Program-made: the position numbers and the translations under genes
Shown here: positions 36,361 through 45,396 of the stretch, in pieces
Layout of the letters: every line of letters begins with the position of its first letter
Position numbering within the stretch: position 1 is the stretch's first letter
Notes under the pieces: model-generated
The model's input: only the letters and a program-made list of their open reading frames with translations
Told to the model about the DNA's origin: nothing
Database searches by the model: none
DNA from: Flavobacterium resistens
GTDB taxonomy: Bacteria > Bacteroidota > Bacteroidia > Flavobacteriales > Flavobacteriaceae
NCBI RefSeq assembly: GCF_900182645.1
Contig: NZ_FXTA01000002.1
Location: forward strand, 372,001 to 436,000
Length of the DNA: 64,000 bases
Direction of reading: 5' to 3'

Positions 36361-36882
36361 TTAATTATTCTCTTTTTCTAATTCTTCTTCACAAGCCAGT
36401 ACGATTTTTTTAGCCACAATAATTTTTTTGGGATCTTTTTTTAAATCTACAGGTGATATATTTTGTTCTTTTAGTTTTGCAATGATACAATCTGTAAGGA
36501 TAGAAGCCTCATCGTTTTTAAAACCATTTTGGATGTAGCTTTTTTTTAAGCCCGTTTTGAAAAACTCTTCCGTTTTTGAATTCCATGTGCTTTTCATTAC
36601 TTCTTGGTAGCATTCTTGACTCAGTTGCTTCGCTATTTTTGAATTTTCAGGTGTTTTATCAATATTAGGTTTTAAGCCTTTTATTTTCAACTTCTCAACA
36701 TAACAATCGACCATCGAATTTATTTGATCTTTTGATGCTAATCCTTTTGCTTTAATTTGTAAACTGTCTTTTAAATCTTTTTTAAACTCGGCTTCTTTTT
36801 CTGGTGTCCATTCATTTTTGTTGCATGAAAATAATGTGAAAGCTAAAATTGCAATACTTATGTAATTTAGAAATTTGTTCAT
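36361..36882 (-). CDS. Internally duplicated lipoprotein, tandem copy A
   Basis: A 173-residue paralogue of the following gene. The first 34 residues are identical apart from two substitutions in the signal, including Cys20 and NKNEWTPEKEAEFK. It also contains two modules (WTPEKE...DCYVEKLK...SQECYQEV and WNSKTEE...DCIIAKLKEQ...VLACEEEL). The two genes are 42 bp apart and face the same way, the picture of a recent tandem gene duplication on top of an older internal duplication. Function unknown. Confidence 0.65.
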   Translation of the reverse strand: MNKFLNYISIAILAFTLFSCNKNEWTPEKEAEFKKDLKDSLQIKAKGLASKDQINSMVDCYVEKLKIKGLKPNIDKTPENSKIAKQLSQECYQEVMKSTWNSKTEEFFKTGLKKSYIQNGFKNDEASILTDCIIAKLKEQNISPVDLKKDPKKIIVAKKIVLACEEELEKENN

Positions 36883-37095
36883 TTTGTTTTAGATTATTGA
36901 TTAAATGAAGAATAGATTTATTTTTATATCCTTAGAATTTCTGCAAAAGTATTTTTAAAGTGTTTTAGCAAATAGCTTTGAGAGACAAAAGAATAATATA
37001 ATAAGGCATTTAAAATAGCTTAATATGATAGTTTTAAAACTTGTAATGATTATTTAAGTTTTACTACCGAATTAATTTTGTATAGCAGAAAATAT

Positions 37096-37179
37096 ATGGA
37101 ACTAAACTTCAGCTTAATAGAAAACGATTATTTGCAACAGCATTTGTATCTTGCTAAAAAAAAATGGATAAGAATCTAA
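37096..37179 (+). pseudogene. Possible remnant of a YcxB-like gene start
   Basis: A 27-codon frame (MELNFSLIENDYLQQHLYLA...) whose opening looks like the conserved N-terminus of small YcxB-like membrane proteins of Bacteroidota. It runs into an A9 tract at 37156-37164 and stops soon after. The next gene starts within this run in another frame. It could be a decayed gene, a leader peptide, or chance. Confidence 0.3.
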
Positions 37180-37847
37180 AATATATTGAAGACAATTATA
37201 TAGAATTTGAAGAAGTGATTAAAACAACAAATATCTCTTCGGAAAAATTGAATGAATTAATTGAAAGCAAGCTTGTTCAACATCCTTCCTATGTTATAAA
37301 TTCAGAAATTACAATAAGCTCTTCTTTAAACGACAATCATAAAATTATAATTGAAAAGAATTATTTTCATCCAAGCGTTTTGCGACTTATAGAAGTTAAT
37401 TCGAATAATTTAAATCGTGAAAAATTTAAAAAAGAGTTTAAAGAAAATTTATTGTCAAATCTGAAAAACCATGACTATAAAACATTTGCATACGGAAATG
37501 TTTTTGATGAAAATCAAAATATTGATAATGAAAAAATTGAAAAGGCATTAGAAGAAGAATGGGATTACTTCTGTAAAGGTGTTTACGGAATCTGTACTTT
37601 AAACAATGATGAGGTTGCTATAATAGAGAAAGAAATTGCTATTAAAAAGATTTTAAAATTTATTGAGCAAAAATCTTCACTATTGACGAAAGAGGATGAA
37701 ATGTACTTGAGAGAATTAAATATCGAATTAAACAAATCAACGAGTAATTTTGCACCGTATCAAAGAGAATTGAGTAGCAGAGGGAAATATTTGGATAAGT
37801 TACTTAGAGAATTTTCTCTGGAAGATTTGATTAAGAAATATGATTAA
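37164..37847 (+). CDS. DUF6058-family protein (natural-product-associated)
   Basis: A 227-residue soluble protein, predicted mostly helical. The layout fits DUF6058: an N-terminal NYIEFEEVIKTTNISSEKL helix-turn-helix-like stretch, SYVIN, then WDYFCKGVYGICTLN near residue 135 and the closing NFAPYQRELSSRGKYLDKLL. DUF6058 members often accompany natural-product or peptide loci, yet this one stands alone between lipoproteins and a ferredoxin. The ATG lies in an A9 tract and is directly preceded by an in-frame stop. Function unknown. Confidence 0.6.
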   Translation: MDKNLKYIEDNYIEFEEVIKTTNISSEKLNELIESKLVQHPSYVINSEITISSSLNDNHKIIIEKNYFHPSVLRLIEVNSNNLNREKFKKEFKENLLSNLKNHDYKTFAYGNVFDENQNIDNEKIEKALEEEWDYFCKGVYGICTLNNDEVAIIEKEIAIKKILKFIEQKSSLLTKEDEMYLRELNIELNKSTSNFAPYQRELSSRGKYLDKLLREFSLEDLIKKYD

Positions 37848-37860
37848 AATACAATATAAA

Positions 37861-37890
37861 AAAAGCGAGAATCAATAAATTCTCGCTTTT
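37861..37890. terminator. Bidirectional terminator between DUF6058 and ferredoxin genes
   Basis: Arms AAAAGCGAGAAT (37861-37872) and ATTCTCGCTTTT (37879-37890). A and T runs on either side let it serve both converging genes. Confidence 0.88.
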
Positions 37891-37897
37891 CTATTTT

Positions 37898-38215
37898 TTA
37901 ATATTCCGGAGCAAGTTCTAGTTCAAGTCCTTCTAAATCTGTAGTAATTGGTATCTGACAGCCTAAACGACTATTAGATTTAACGTAAAATGCTTCCGAA
38001 AGCATGGCTTCTTCTTCGTCTCCCATTTCAGGTAATGCAATATCATTTAGAACATAACACTGGCAAGAAGCGCACATGGCCATTCCACCACAAGTTCCTT
38101 CAACAGGAAGTTCGTATGCTTTGCATAACTCCATTATATTCATTGCCATATCAGTAGGAGCCTGTAATTCATGAATAACTCCTTCTCGATCCTTAATCTT
38201 TATTAATACATCCAT
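37898..38215 (-). CDS. [2Fe-2S] ferredoxin (adrenodoxin type)
   Basis: A 105-residue electron carrier with cluster ligands in the CxxxxxCxxC pattern GTCGGMAMCASC plus a fourth Cys in LGCQI, as in adrenodoxin/ISC-type ferredoxins. It lies in an Fe-S neighbourhood (NifU-like and Mrp genes 0.75-2 kb upstream on the same strand), so a part in Fe-S assembly or an oxygenase chain is plausible. Confidence 0.92.
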   Translation of the reverse strand: MDVLIKIKDREGVIHELQAPTDMAMNIMELCKAYELPVEGTCGGMAMCASCQCYVLNDIALPEMGDEEEAMLSEAFYVKSNSRLGCQIPITTDLEGLELELAPEY

Positions 38216-38272
38216 TTTAATTATGGGAATTTTAATGTAGGATTTTATAACGTGAAAAAATCCTGGTTTATT

Positions 38273-38755
38273 TTAACTTGTTGGTTTTATGCTAAATGCG
38301 TATTCTTTTTGTGCATTATCTTTAAGATGCATTTTTACCCCCAGCATAGTACCGCCTTTTTCAAGTAGCGTTACTACAGCAATGACAGAATAATAATCTC
38401 TGTCACCTTGAAAGATTAATGTTCCTTCGTATGTAGAATTTACAACTCCTTGTTTGTCTGTTGTTACAGAGACTTTTCTTGGATGTGAAAATTCAGCTGT
38501 GCTGTAAGTTGCTTTATTAGCAAATTTCGCTTTCCCTTCGGCAAAATCATATAAAAAATCATAGTTTCCAATTCTTAAGCTGCCTTCTTCATTAGTCGTG
38601 CTAGTGTTAAAAACTATTTGTCCTGAAAATTTAAAATCCGACCATTCTTCTGCTTCATTTACCCAAGCCTTGTCAACAATTAAAGTTTGTGCTTGCTGAG
38701 CATAATTTACCGATACAAAAAACAACAATAAAAATAAAGTGTAATAGTGTTTCAT
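38273..38755 (-). CDS. Hypothetical exported protein
   Basis: A 160-residue protein with a signal peptide (LFLLLFFVSVNYAQQ) and a beta-rich mature region (FKFSGQIVFNTST, YYSVIAVVTLLEKGG). I recognise no family. It sits between the ferredoxin (57 bp) and NifU-like (213 bp) genes on the same strand. Confidence 0.55.
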   Translation of the reverse strand: MKHYYTLFLLLFFVSVNYAQQAQTLIVDKAWVNEAEEWSDFKFSGQIVFNTSTTNEEGSLRIGNYDFLYDFAEGKAKFANKATYSTAEFSHPRKVSVTTDKQGVVNSTYEGTLIFQGDRDYYSVIAVVTLLEKGGTMLGVKMHLKDNAQKEYAFSIKPTS

Positions 38756-38968
38756 AAATTTATGATTTAGGGTTATTTTACAAATTTAAGTTAAATAAGT
38801 AAAAACAACGCAACTAAAACTCTTAAATCTTTATGTTCTTTTTTGTTAAATGCGCAATATTCGATTTAATTTTGCGTGTTTTTATTAAAAATAATAAGAA
38901 AAACACGCAAAAGAAATACTATTCTTGTTAATAATTAAAAATCTTAAATGCTAAGAAAAAACGATTCA

Positions 38969-39208
38969 CTACATGATATTTACCACAGTTTCAATTTGTG
39001 GTGCATATTTTTTAATTGTAGTTTCAACTCCGGCTTTCAAAGTCATTTGGTTTACGCTGCAGCTAATGCATGCGCCTTCAAGACGAACTTTTACATGCTT
39101 ATCTTCGTCAATCGAAACTAGCGTAATATCTCCGCCATCAGATTTTAAAAATGGCCTTATTTCGTCTAAAGCTAATAAAACGTTATTTGTTAATTCTTCT
39201 GTTGTCAT
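38969..39208 (-). CDS. NifU-like C-terminal domain protein
   Basis: A 79-residue Fe-S scaffold/carrier domain with the invariant CxxC in GACISCSVNQMTLK and IRPFLKSDGGDITLV. This is the stand-alone Nfu form that passes clusters to apoproteins. Directly downstream of the Mrp gene across a word-type repeat, supporting a joint role in Fe-S delivery. Confidence 0.93.
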   Translation of the reverse strand: MTTEELTNNVLLALDEIRPFLKSDGGDITLVSIDEDKHVKVRLEGACISCSVNQMTLKAGVETTIKKYAPQIETVVNIM

Positions 39209-39215
39209 AATATTA

Positions 39216-39292
39216 ATGTGTCAATTAGATAATGTGTCAATTAGAAAATTTAATTCATTATCTAATTGGCACATTATCTCATTATCTAATTA
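39216..39292. repeat. Word-built inverted repeat (TGTCAATTAGATAA family) between mrp and nfu
   Basis: AATGTGTCAATTAGAT occurs twice in tandem at the left (39216-39247). The right part (39256-39291) has the complementary ATTATCTAATT words. On the coding strand it begins at the Mrp stop codon (TAATTAGATAATG) and ends 7 bp before the NifU-like ATG. Confidence 0.78.
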
Positions 39293-40417
39293 TTTTTTCA
39301 CTGCTGAACATCCTGCCATCGTTGTAATTTTAATGGCTTCTGTTGCTGGTAAGCTTTCGTTTCTGTTTACTGTTTCCTGTACAACATTTCGAGTGATTTC
39401 TTCAAAAACAGTTTCAATTACTGATGCTGTTTGCAAAGCTGCCGGACGACCGTAATCTCCTGCTTCACGAATAGACTGTACAATTGGAACTTCACCTAAA
39501 AACGGTACATCTAAGTCAGCAGCAAGATTTTTTGCTCCTTCTTGTCCAAAGATATAATATTTATTATTTGGTAATTCTTCTGGAGTAAAGTAGGCCATGT
39601 TTTCAACAATTCCTAAAACCGGAACATTGATATTGTCCTGCATGAACATTGCAACTCCTTTTTTAGCATCAGCAAGTGCAACAGCTTGTGGTGTACTTAC
39701 CACAACCGCACCTGTGATAGGAAGCGACTGCATAATTGAAAGGTGAATATCTCCCGTTCCTGGAGGTAAATCAAGAAGCATGAAATCAAGTTCTCCCCAA
39801 TCAGCATCAAAAAGCATTTGGTTTAAAGCTTTTGCTGCCATTGGCCCTCTCCAAATTACTGCCTGGCTTGGTGCAGTAAAAAATCCAATAGAAAGTATTT
39901 TGATTTCATAACTTTCAACTGGTTTCATTTTAGATTTTCCATCAACTGTAATCGAAATTGGTTTTTCGTTTTCAACATCAAACATAATTGGCATTGAAGG
40001 CCCGTAGATATCAGCATCTAAAATTCCAACCTTGAATCCCATTTTTGCAAGTGTTACGGCAAGATTTGCGGTAACAGTTGATTTTCCAACTCCTCCTTTT
40101 CCAGAGGCAACAGCGATAATATTTTTGATTCCAGGAATAGCACGACCTTTGATTTCGACTTTTTCAGGAACTTCAACTTTAATGTTTACTTTGATTTTTG
40201 CATCGGCAGAGATCAATTCGTGAATTGTTTTTTTAACATCGTCTTCTGCTCTTTTTTTGATGTGCATTGCAGGTGTATGAAGTACTAAATCGACTACAAC
40301 TTCATCGCCAAATGTAATCACGTTGGCAACAGCACCGCTTTCAACCATATTTTTTCCTTCTCCAGCTATAGTAATGGTTTCTAAAGCTTTAAGAATTTCT
40401 TTTCTATCTAATTTCAT
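39290..40417 (-). CDS. Mrp/NBP35-family ATP-binding Fe-S carrier
   Basis: A 375-residue protein with an N-terminal MIP18/DUF59 domain (1-90) and a deviant-Walker P-loop ATPase (GKGGVGKSTVTANLAV, then DADIYGPSMP and LDLPPGTGD). Family members carry Fe-S clusters to target proteins. The C-terminal CxxC seen in some homologues is not evident; a lone Cys lies in AGCSAVKK at the end. Paired with the NifU-like gene. Confidence 0.92.
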   Translation of the reverse strand: MKLDRKEILKALETITIAGEGKNMVESGAVANVITFGDEVVVDLVLHTPAMHIKKRAEDDVKKTIHELISADAKIKVNIKVEVPEKVEIKGRAIPGIKNIIAVASGKGGVGKSTVTANLAVTLAKMGFKVGILDADIYGPSMPIMFDVENEKPISITVDGKSKMKPVESYEIKILSIGFFTAPSQAVIWRGPMAAKALNQMLFDADWGELDFMLLDLPPGTGDIHLSIMQSLPITGAVVVSTPQAVALADAKKGVAMFMQDNINVPVLGIVENMAYFTPEELPNNKYYIFGQEGAKNLAADLDVPFLGEVPIVQSIREAGDYGRPAALQTASVIETVFEEITRNVVQETVNRNESLPATEAIKITTMAGCSAVKK

Positions 40418-40664
40418 TTTTAATGTAGGTGTTTTCTAATGATGAAACTTATTTAAGTACTATGTTTATTTAAACTTGTTTCAGACTGCAAAGATAACAG
40501 ATTAAGTTCGGATTCTTACTTTTTTTGAATCGTATTTATTGATATTGAAATTATTCAAAATGATGGAGTTGTGATTTTTTGAAAGAGATAGAGGAAAGCA
40601 GAAAATAATTAGAAACAATTTTTAGATTAAAGAAGCAAAGAATTTGATTTAAAAATAGAAAAAA

Positions 40665-40696
40665 GAAACCCACCAAGATTTGATTTGGTGGGTTTC
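40665..40696 (-). terminator. Terminator of the ABC efflux operon
   Basis: Perfect 12-bp arms GAAACCCACCAA (40665-40676) and TTGGTGGGTTTC (40685-40696), 22 bp after the permease stop on the minus strand, followed by T residues. Confidence 0.88.
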
Positions 40697-40717
40697 TTAA
40701 AAAAAATGGTCTACAAG

Positions 40718-43150
40718 TTATTCGTATTTTAGGTATTTCAAAACATCGATTTTAGTTACTTGATATGCTTTTGTCAAAACAATCAACAAAGTTAAAAACA
40801 GTAATGAAACTAATGCGATTGAAAATGGCAAAGTCGAAATATTGATTCTGAATGCGTAATCCTCTAGCCATTTTTGTAATAAAATATAAGCAGGACCGAT
40901 TCCGATTCCAAATCCAAGCAAACAGAATAAGACATATTGTTTAGATAATTCTTTAAGCAAAATGTCAGTTTCTGCGCCCAATGTTTTTCTGATTGCAATT
41001 TCTTTCAGTCTTCTTTCCATCGAAAATGATGCCAAAGCAAACAATCCGAACACAGCAATTATAATTACGACTAAATTTAGAATGAAAAACAAGTTTTTTT
41101 GCTTGATTTGTTCCTGATATGTTCTTGCAAATCCTTTGTTAACAAATTCATATTCAAAAGGATAATCTGGGTTTACATTTTTTGCCCAGTATGATTTCAA
41201 TTTTTCTAACGTTTCTGTTAAATTATTTGGTGATACTTTTACAAAAATATTATTGAAGTTGTTCCATCCCAAGGTTTTGATGTTTATAAAAACCATTGGA
41301 GGAACTTTGTTTTGTAAACCTGTAATATGAAAATCTTTAACAACACCTACGATTTTAAATTTCAAATTCCCACTATCGTTTTTAGACCAACCCGAAGTAA
41401 TTATGGTATTTATTGGGTTTTTTAAATTCAAAGTTTTAGCAAGTGTTTCATTAATCAACATACTGCTCACGGTGTCGGAAGCAAATTTTGGAGATAAATC
41501 ACGTCCTTCAACAATTTTGATTTTCATCATTTCCAGAAAACCAAAATCGATTTCTGCATTTCTTGGCTGAACAAAAATTCCGTTATGCGTAAATCCAGAA
41601 CTTGAATTTGTGCTTCCACCAAAGCTTCCTGCAAATGTAGTAACGTCTAAAACTCCTGGTATTTTTTTGATTTCTGGTTTATCAACGCCATATTGCTGCG
41701 TTCTTTTTTGTCTGTCTGGTTTGTTGTACGGAATCGAAATTACCTGATCTCCGCTAAAACCAAGATCTTTGTTCATCATATAATTAACCTGCGAATTGAC
41801 AATCAAAGCGCCAATGATAAAAAACGCTGCAATTCCGAATTGAAAAATAAGCATCGAGTTACGAATCCAGATACCGCTTTTGCTTCTAGAAAAATTCCCT
41901 TTAAGTACTTTTAAAGTCTCAAAATTTGAAATATAAATGGCTGGGAAAATACCTGCAAGAATGATTACTAATCCAAAAATCATAATAAGTTGCAGGTAAA
42001 ATTCGCTCCCATTCATGGTTAAAGTCTTTTTCAAAAATGTATTATAATACGGCAACGAAAGCTCTACAATTGCAAGTGCAAACACTATGGCAAGTACGAC
42101 AATTATTGCAGTTTCAAATATAAATTGAGTAATAATTTGGTTTTTGGTAGCGCCCACAATTTTGCGAACACCAACTTCTTTAGCACGTTTGATTGCCGAT
42201 GCAGTCGCTAAATTGATGTAGTTTACCAATGATAAAACCAAAATCAAAATAGACAAGCCGGCCATGATGTAAAGCAATTTTAGATTCCCTACACCTTCAG
42301 GAAAATTTTGTCCTGCCGAACTTTTTGTTCCGTGCAAACGAGACATTTGCATTTGGTCTAAAATAACTGTGATTTCGCCATTTTCTTTTACATATTGTTC
42401 TGGAGTCTGACCGTTTTCTTTGGCATCTTTTAAAGTTCGGTTTACATAATTTACGTTTTGCATTTTCTTCAAAACAGCAACCGGATCAGCACCTTTTTTG
42501 ATCTTTACTAATAAACCGTAATTGAAATTTCCCCAACTGTTAATATCATTTTCACGTTTTACACCGCTAAAAACATAATTTGGCTCCATTGACGAAGGCG
42601 AAATAATACGATAAACAGCTTTTACAGTATACGTTCCGGTATTGTATGTGATCGCTTTTCCAATAGGATCGTCGTCTTTAAAAATCAATTTTGCTTGCTC
42701 TTCAGAGAGTGCAACGCTGTTTTTTTCTTTTAAAATATTGGTTTTAGCACCTTTTAGGATTTCGAAAGGGAAAAAATCAAAGAAATTTTCGTCGCTTACG
42801 GTAATCTTTTTCGCCATCAATTTTTGACCTTGATATTTGATGATATCCTCGTCATACCAAGTATTAAAGAAGCAGATTTTTTCAATCTCAGAAATTGTTG
42901 CTTTACAGGTTTCTCCAAACGGAATCGAATTTGATCCCCAAGTATCGCCCGTTGCGCCAATTTTGTTCAAGACCATATAAGCGTTTTCTTTGTTTGGATT
43001 CCATTGATCATAAGCATGTTCATTGTTCCAATACAAAATCGCAAAGATTACGCTGGCAACCCCAATGCTTAATCCTAAAACATTCAAAAACGAAAACATT
43101 TTGTTTTGCTTCAAATGATAAATAAATATTTTAAACCAGTTAGAAATCAT
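40718..43150 (-). CDS. MacB/FtsX-type ABC transporter permease
   Basis: An 810-residue permease made of two MacB-like halves. Each has a helix, a large periplasmic MacB_PCD domain, and three further helices with the FtsX motifs (IKRAKEVGVRKIVGATKNQI in the first half, ERRLKEIAIRKTLGAET in the second). This is the Bacteroidota family that works with a LolD/MacB-type ATPase and an adaptor to expel peptides, lipids or antimicrobials. Last gene of the operon adaptor-ATPase-permease. Confidence 0.92.
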   Translation of the reverse strand: MISNWFKIFIYHLKQNKMFSFLNVLGLSIGVASVIFAILYWNNEHAYDQWNPNKENAYMVLNKIGATGDTWGSNSIPFGETCKATISEIEKICFFNTWYDEDIIKYQGQKLMAKKITVSDENFFDFFPFEILKGAKTNILKEKNSVALSEEQAKLIFKDDDPIGKAITYNTGTYTVKAVYRIISPSSMEPNYVFSGVKRENDINSWGNFNYGLLVKIKKGADPVAVLKKMQNVNYVNRTLKDAKENGQTPEQYVKENGEITVILDQMQMSRLHGTKSSAGQNFPEGVGNLKLLYIMAGLSILILVLSLVNYINLATASAIKRAKEVGVRKIVGATKNQIITQFIFETAIIVVLAIVFALAIVELSLPYYNTFLKKTLTMNGSEFYLQLIMIFGLVIILAGIFPAIYISNFETLKVLKGNFSRSKSGIWIRNSMLIFQFGIAAFFIIGALIVNSQVNYMMNKDLGFSGDQVISIPYNKPDRQKRTQQYGVDKPEIKKIPGVLDVTTFAGSFGGSTNSSSGFTHNGIFVQPRNAEIDFGFLEMMKIKIVEGRDLSPKFASDTVSSMLINETLAKTLNLKNPINTIITSGWSKNDSGNLKFKIVGVVKDFHITGLQNKVPPMVFINIKTLGWNNFNNIFVKVSPNNLTETLEKLKSYWAKNVNPDYPFEYEFVNKGFARTYQEQIKQKNLFFILNLVVIIIAVFGLFALASFSMERRLKEIAIRKTLGAETDILLKELSKQYVLFCLLGFGIGIGPAYILLQKWLEDYAFRINISTLPFSIALVSLLFLTLLIVLTKAYQVTKIDVLKYLKYE

Positions 43151-43197
43151 GGTAGTGTTTTTTGTAGTTATTTAGGTTTTGCAACCCGATTAGTTTT

Positions 43198-43269
43198 TTA
43201 AATCAAAGCCCATATTTTGCAGACGAATTCTACCAGAATTACAATTGCTGCTACGATAAATTTTACCAT
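43198..43269 (-). CDS. Candidate 23-residue membrane microprotein
   Basis: An ATG 7 bp after the ATPase stop opens a 23-codon frame ending in TAA: MVKFIVAAIVILVE then FVCKIWALI. It is one continuous hydrophobic helix with a Lys near each end. It is co-oriented and precisely spaced between the ATPase and permease genes, preceded by the A/G-rich stretch GAAAAG. Small membrane peptides regulate several transporters (AcrZ with AcrB, KdpF with KdpABC), so a subunit role is possible. Chance is not excluded, since AT-rich DNA often encodes hydrophobic peptides. Confidence 0.4.
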   Translation of the reverse strand: MVKFIVAAIVILVEFVCKIWALI

Positions 43270-43276
43270 CTTTTCT

Positions 43277-43984
43277 TTATTTAGCGTCCATAAAAACATC
43301 TACATTTCTCTGGTTTAATTTTTCAGAGAATATCACACCATCTTTCATATGAATAGTTCTTTGCGAGAACGAAGCATCGTAATCAGAGTGGGTTACCATC
43401 AAAATTGTTGCGCCTTTTGCGTGTAAATCGGTTAAAAGTTCCATTACTTCATTACCGTTTTTACTGTCTAAGTTTCCTGTTGGCTCATCGGCAAGAATGA
43501 TTTTTGGATCGTTAACCAAAGCTCTTGCAACGGCAACTCTTTGCTGCTGACCTCCAGAAAGTTGTTGCGGAAAATGTTTCAAACGATGTGAAATATTCAA
43601 TTTCTCAGCAATAGCTTCGATTTTTTGTTTTCTTTCTGATGCTTTTACGTTGTTGTAAAGCAAAGGCAATTCGATATTGTCGTAAACAGAAAGTTCGTCA
43701 ATCAAGTTGAAATTCTGAAAAATGAATCCGATATTTTCCTTGCGAACCTGCGCTCTTCCTTTTTCTTTAAGACCAATCATTTCTTGATCTAATAATTTAT
43801 AACTTCCATCAGTAGCGCTGTCTAAAAGCCCGATGATGTTTAATAAAGTCGATTTTCCACAACCTGAAGGCCCCATGATAGTTAAAAAATCACCCTTTTT
43901 AATTTCTAAAGAAATACCGCTCAATGCTGATGTTTCTACTTCTTCTGTTCTAAAAACTTTGGTTAAATTTTGAATTGTTATCAT
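43277..43984 (-). CDS. LolD/MacB-type ABC ATPase
   Basis: A 235-residue ATPase with Walker A GPSGCGKSTLLN, Q-loop QNFNLIDELS, signature LSGGQQQRVAVARAL, Walker B ILADEPTGNLD and switch VTHS. It belongs to the family that energises MacB/FtsX-type permeases by mechanotransmission. Middle gene of the efflux operon. Confidence 0.95.
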   Translation of the reverse strand: MITIQNLTKVFRTEEVETSALSGISLEIKKGDFLTIMGPSGCGKSTLLNIIGLLDSATDGSYKLLDQEMIGLKEKGRAQVRKENIGFIFQNFNLIDELSVYDNIELPLLYNNVKASERKQKIEAIAEKLNISHRLKHFPQQLSGGQQQRVAVARALVNDPKIILADEPTGNLDSKNGNEVMELLTDLHAKGATILMVTHSDYDASFSQRTIHMKDGVIFSEKLNQRNVDVFMDAK

Positions 43985-44049
43985 TTTTTGTAAAGGTGTT
44001 AAATGTTGTTAATTACGTTTTTTGATTGATGATTGAAACTTTATTTTTT

Positions 44050-44122
44050 TTGTTTGAAGTTTTAGGTTTCAGGTTCTTTCGTTACGTAAAACTTGAAACT
44101 TGAAACCTGAAACTTGAAACAA
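44050..44122. repeat. Word-built inverted repeat (TTTCAAG/TTTCAGG family), copy 2
   Basis: Left words AGTTTTAGGTTTCAGGTT (44058-44075) face right words ACTTGAAACTTGAAACC and TGAAACTTGAAAC (44091-44120). It fills the adaptor-ATPase gap inside the operon, starting 2 bp after the adaptor stop. Confidence 0.78.
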
Positions 44123-44123
44123 T

Positions 44124-45368
44124 TTATTCATTACTAATAGAAAGCTCCTCAATGTCTTTATAATCTGTATATGATGAAGTAATTACAGATTCGCCTTCTT
44201 TTAATCCTTCCAGAACTTCATAATAAGAAGGATTTTCTCTGCCTAATTTTATGTTTCTTCTTTCGGCTTTATTTCCTTTTGTTACAAAAATCCATTTCCC
44301 TGCAGTTTCCTGATTGAAGCTTCCTTTTGGCAGCACTAAAATTTTATTTCTTTCTGATAAAATCAGTTTTACGCCAAAACTAAGTCCGTCTTGTAAAGTG
44401 ATATTTTCTTTAGATGTAAAAGCCAATTCTACTGTAAAATGTCCGCCTTTTACTTCCGGAATTACTTTGGTGACAATAACTTCAAGGTTTTTTCCTTTAA
44501 ATTCTACTTGTCCTTTTAAGCCTTCGCGAACTTTTTCCAAATAAAACTCATCTACATCGGCAGCCAGTTTGTAACCACGTTTTGAATCAATTTTCCCGAT
44601 GCTTTGACCTGCCTGAAAATTCTGCCCTAAGACAGCTTCAAATGAAGTTAATCGGCCAGATTCTGGAGCAGTAATCAAGAAGTTTTTCTTGTTGTTTCTC
44701 AAAATATCCAAACTTTTTTCCATAGTCTGAATCGAACGGTTGATTTGCGAAATCTGAACTTGATTCGATTGTTTTTCTTTTTGAATACTCTGCTGAATCG
44801 TTCTTTTTCGCTCTTCCTGAAAACGAAGACTTTCCTTAAAAGTATTCCAGTCGTTTTTCGAAATCACATCTTTATCGTACAATTTCGAATTCATGTCGTA
44901 TAATCTTTTGGCGTCGTTATAATCGTGTTCGATTAAAACCAAATCTTTATTCAAATTCAATTCCTGATTTCTGATGTTCAGTTTTCCAGTATTTAAGTTG
45001 TTGATTTGCTCAATAATTGCAGTTTCCTGAGTCAAGTAATTCAATTCTGTGTTTGGATTGTACAAACGTGCCAGCGATTGTCCTTTGGTCACCATTGCGC
45101 CGTTTTCAACAAAAATCTCTTTTACAGACCCTCCTTCTGTAACGTTCACAAGCATTACGTTGAGCGGCTCAACTTTTGCCTGAAAAACCACAAAATCTTC
45201 AAAAAAAGCTTTTTCAACTTTTTGGATCGAAAGCTCTTCGGCTTTTACGTTTAAACTTCTTTTTGTATTAAACGAGAAAAACACGATTGCGGCCAAAACT
45301 AAAAAAACTCCAATTGCTATTGTGAGATATCTAAATTTTCTATTTTTACGAGGAATTACCTTATCCAT
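44124..45368 (-). CDS. Periplasmic adaptor (HlyD/RND-MFP-type) of the efflux operon
   Basis: A 414-residue adaptor with an N-terminal membrane anchor (about 13-31). The first lipoyl half (VTEGGSVKEIFVENGAMVTKGQ) is followed by a long helical hairpin (about 110-225) and a C-terminal half (APESGRLTSFEAVLGQNFQAGQ, then GKWIFVTKGNKAERRNIKLG). It bridges the permease to an outer-membrane channel, which is absent here. First gene of the operon, with a sigma-54-like promoter 18 bp upstream. Confidence 0.9.
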   Translation of the reverse strand: MDKVIPRKNRKFRYLTIAIGVFLVLAAIVFFSFNTKRSLNVKAEELSIQKVEKAFFEDFVVFQAKVEPLNVMLVNVTEGGSVKEIFVENGAMVTKGQSLARLYNPNTELNYLTQETAIIEQINNLNTGKLNIRNQELNLNKDLVLIEHDYNDAKRLYDMNSKLYDKDVISKNDWNTFKESLRFQEERKRTIQQSIQKEKQSNQVQISQINRSIQTMEKSLDILRNNKKNFLITAPESGRLTSFEAVLGQNFQAGQSIGKIDSKRGYKLAADVDEFYLEKVREGLKGQVEFKGKNLEVIVTKVIPEVKGGHFTVELAFTSKENITLQDGLSFGVKLILSERNKILVLPKGSFNQETAGKWIFVTKGNKAERRNIKLGRENPSYYEVLEGLKEGESVITSSYTDYKDIEELSISNE

Positions 45369-45396
45369 TTTTTAAATAATTTACTGATTACCAATA

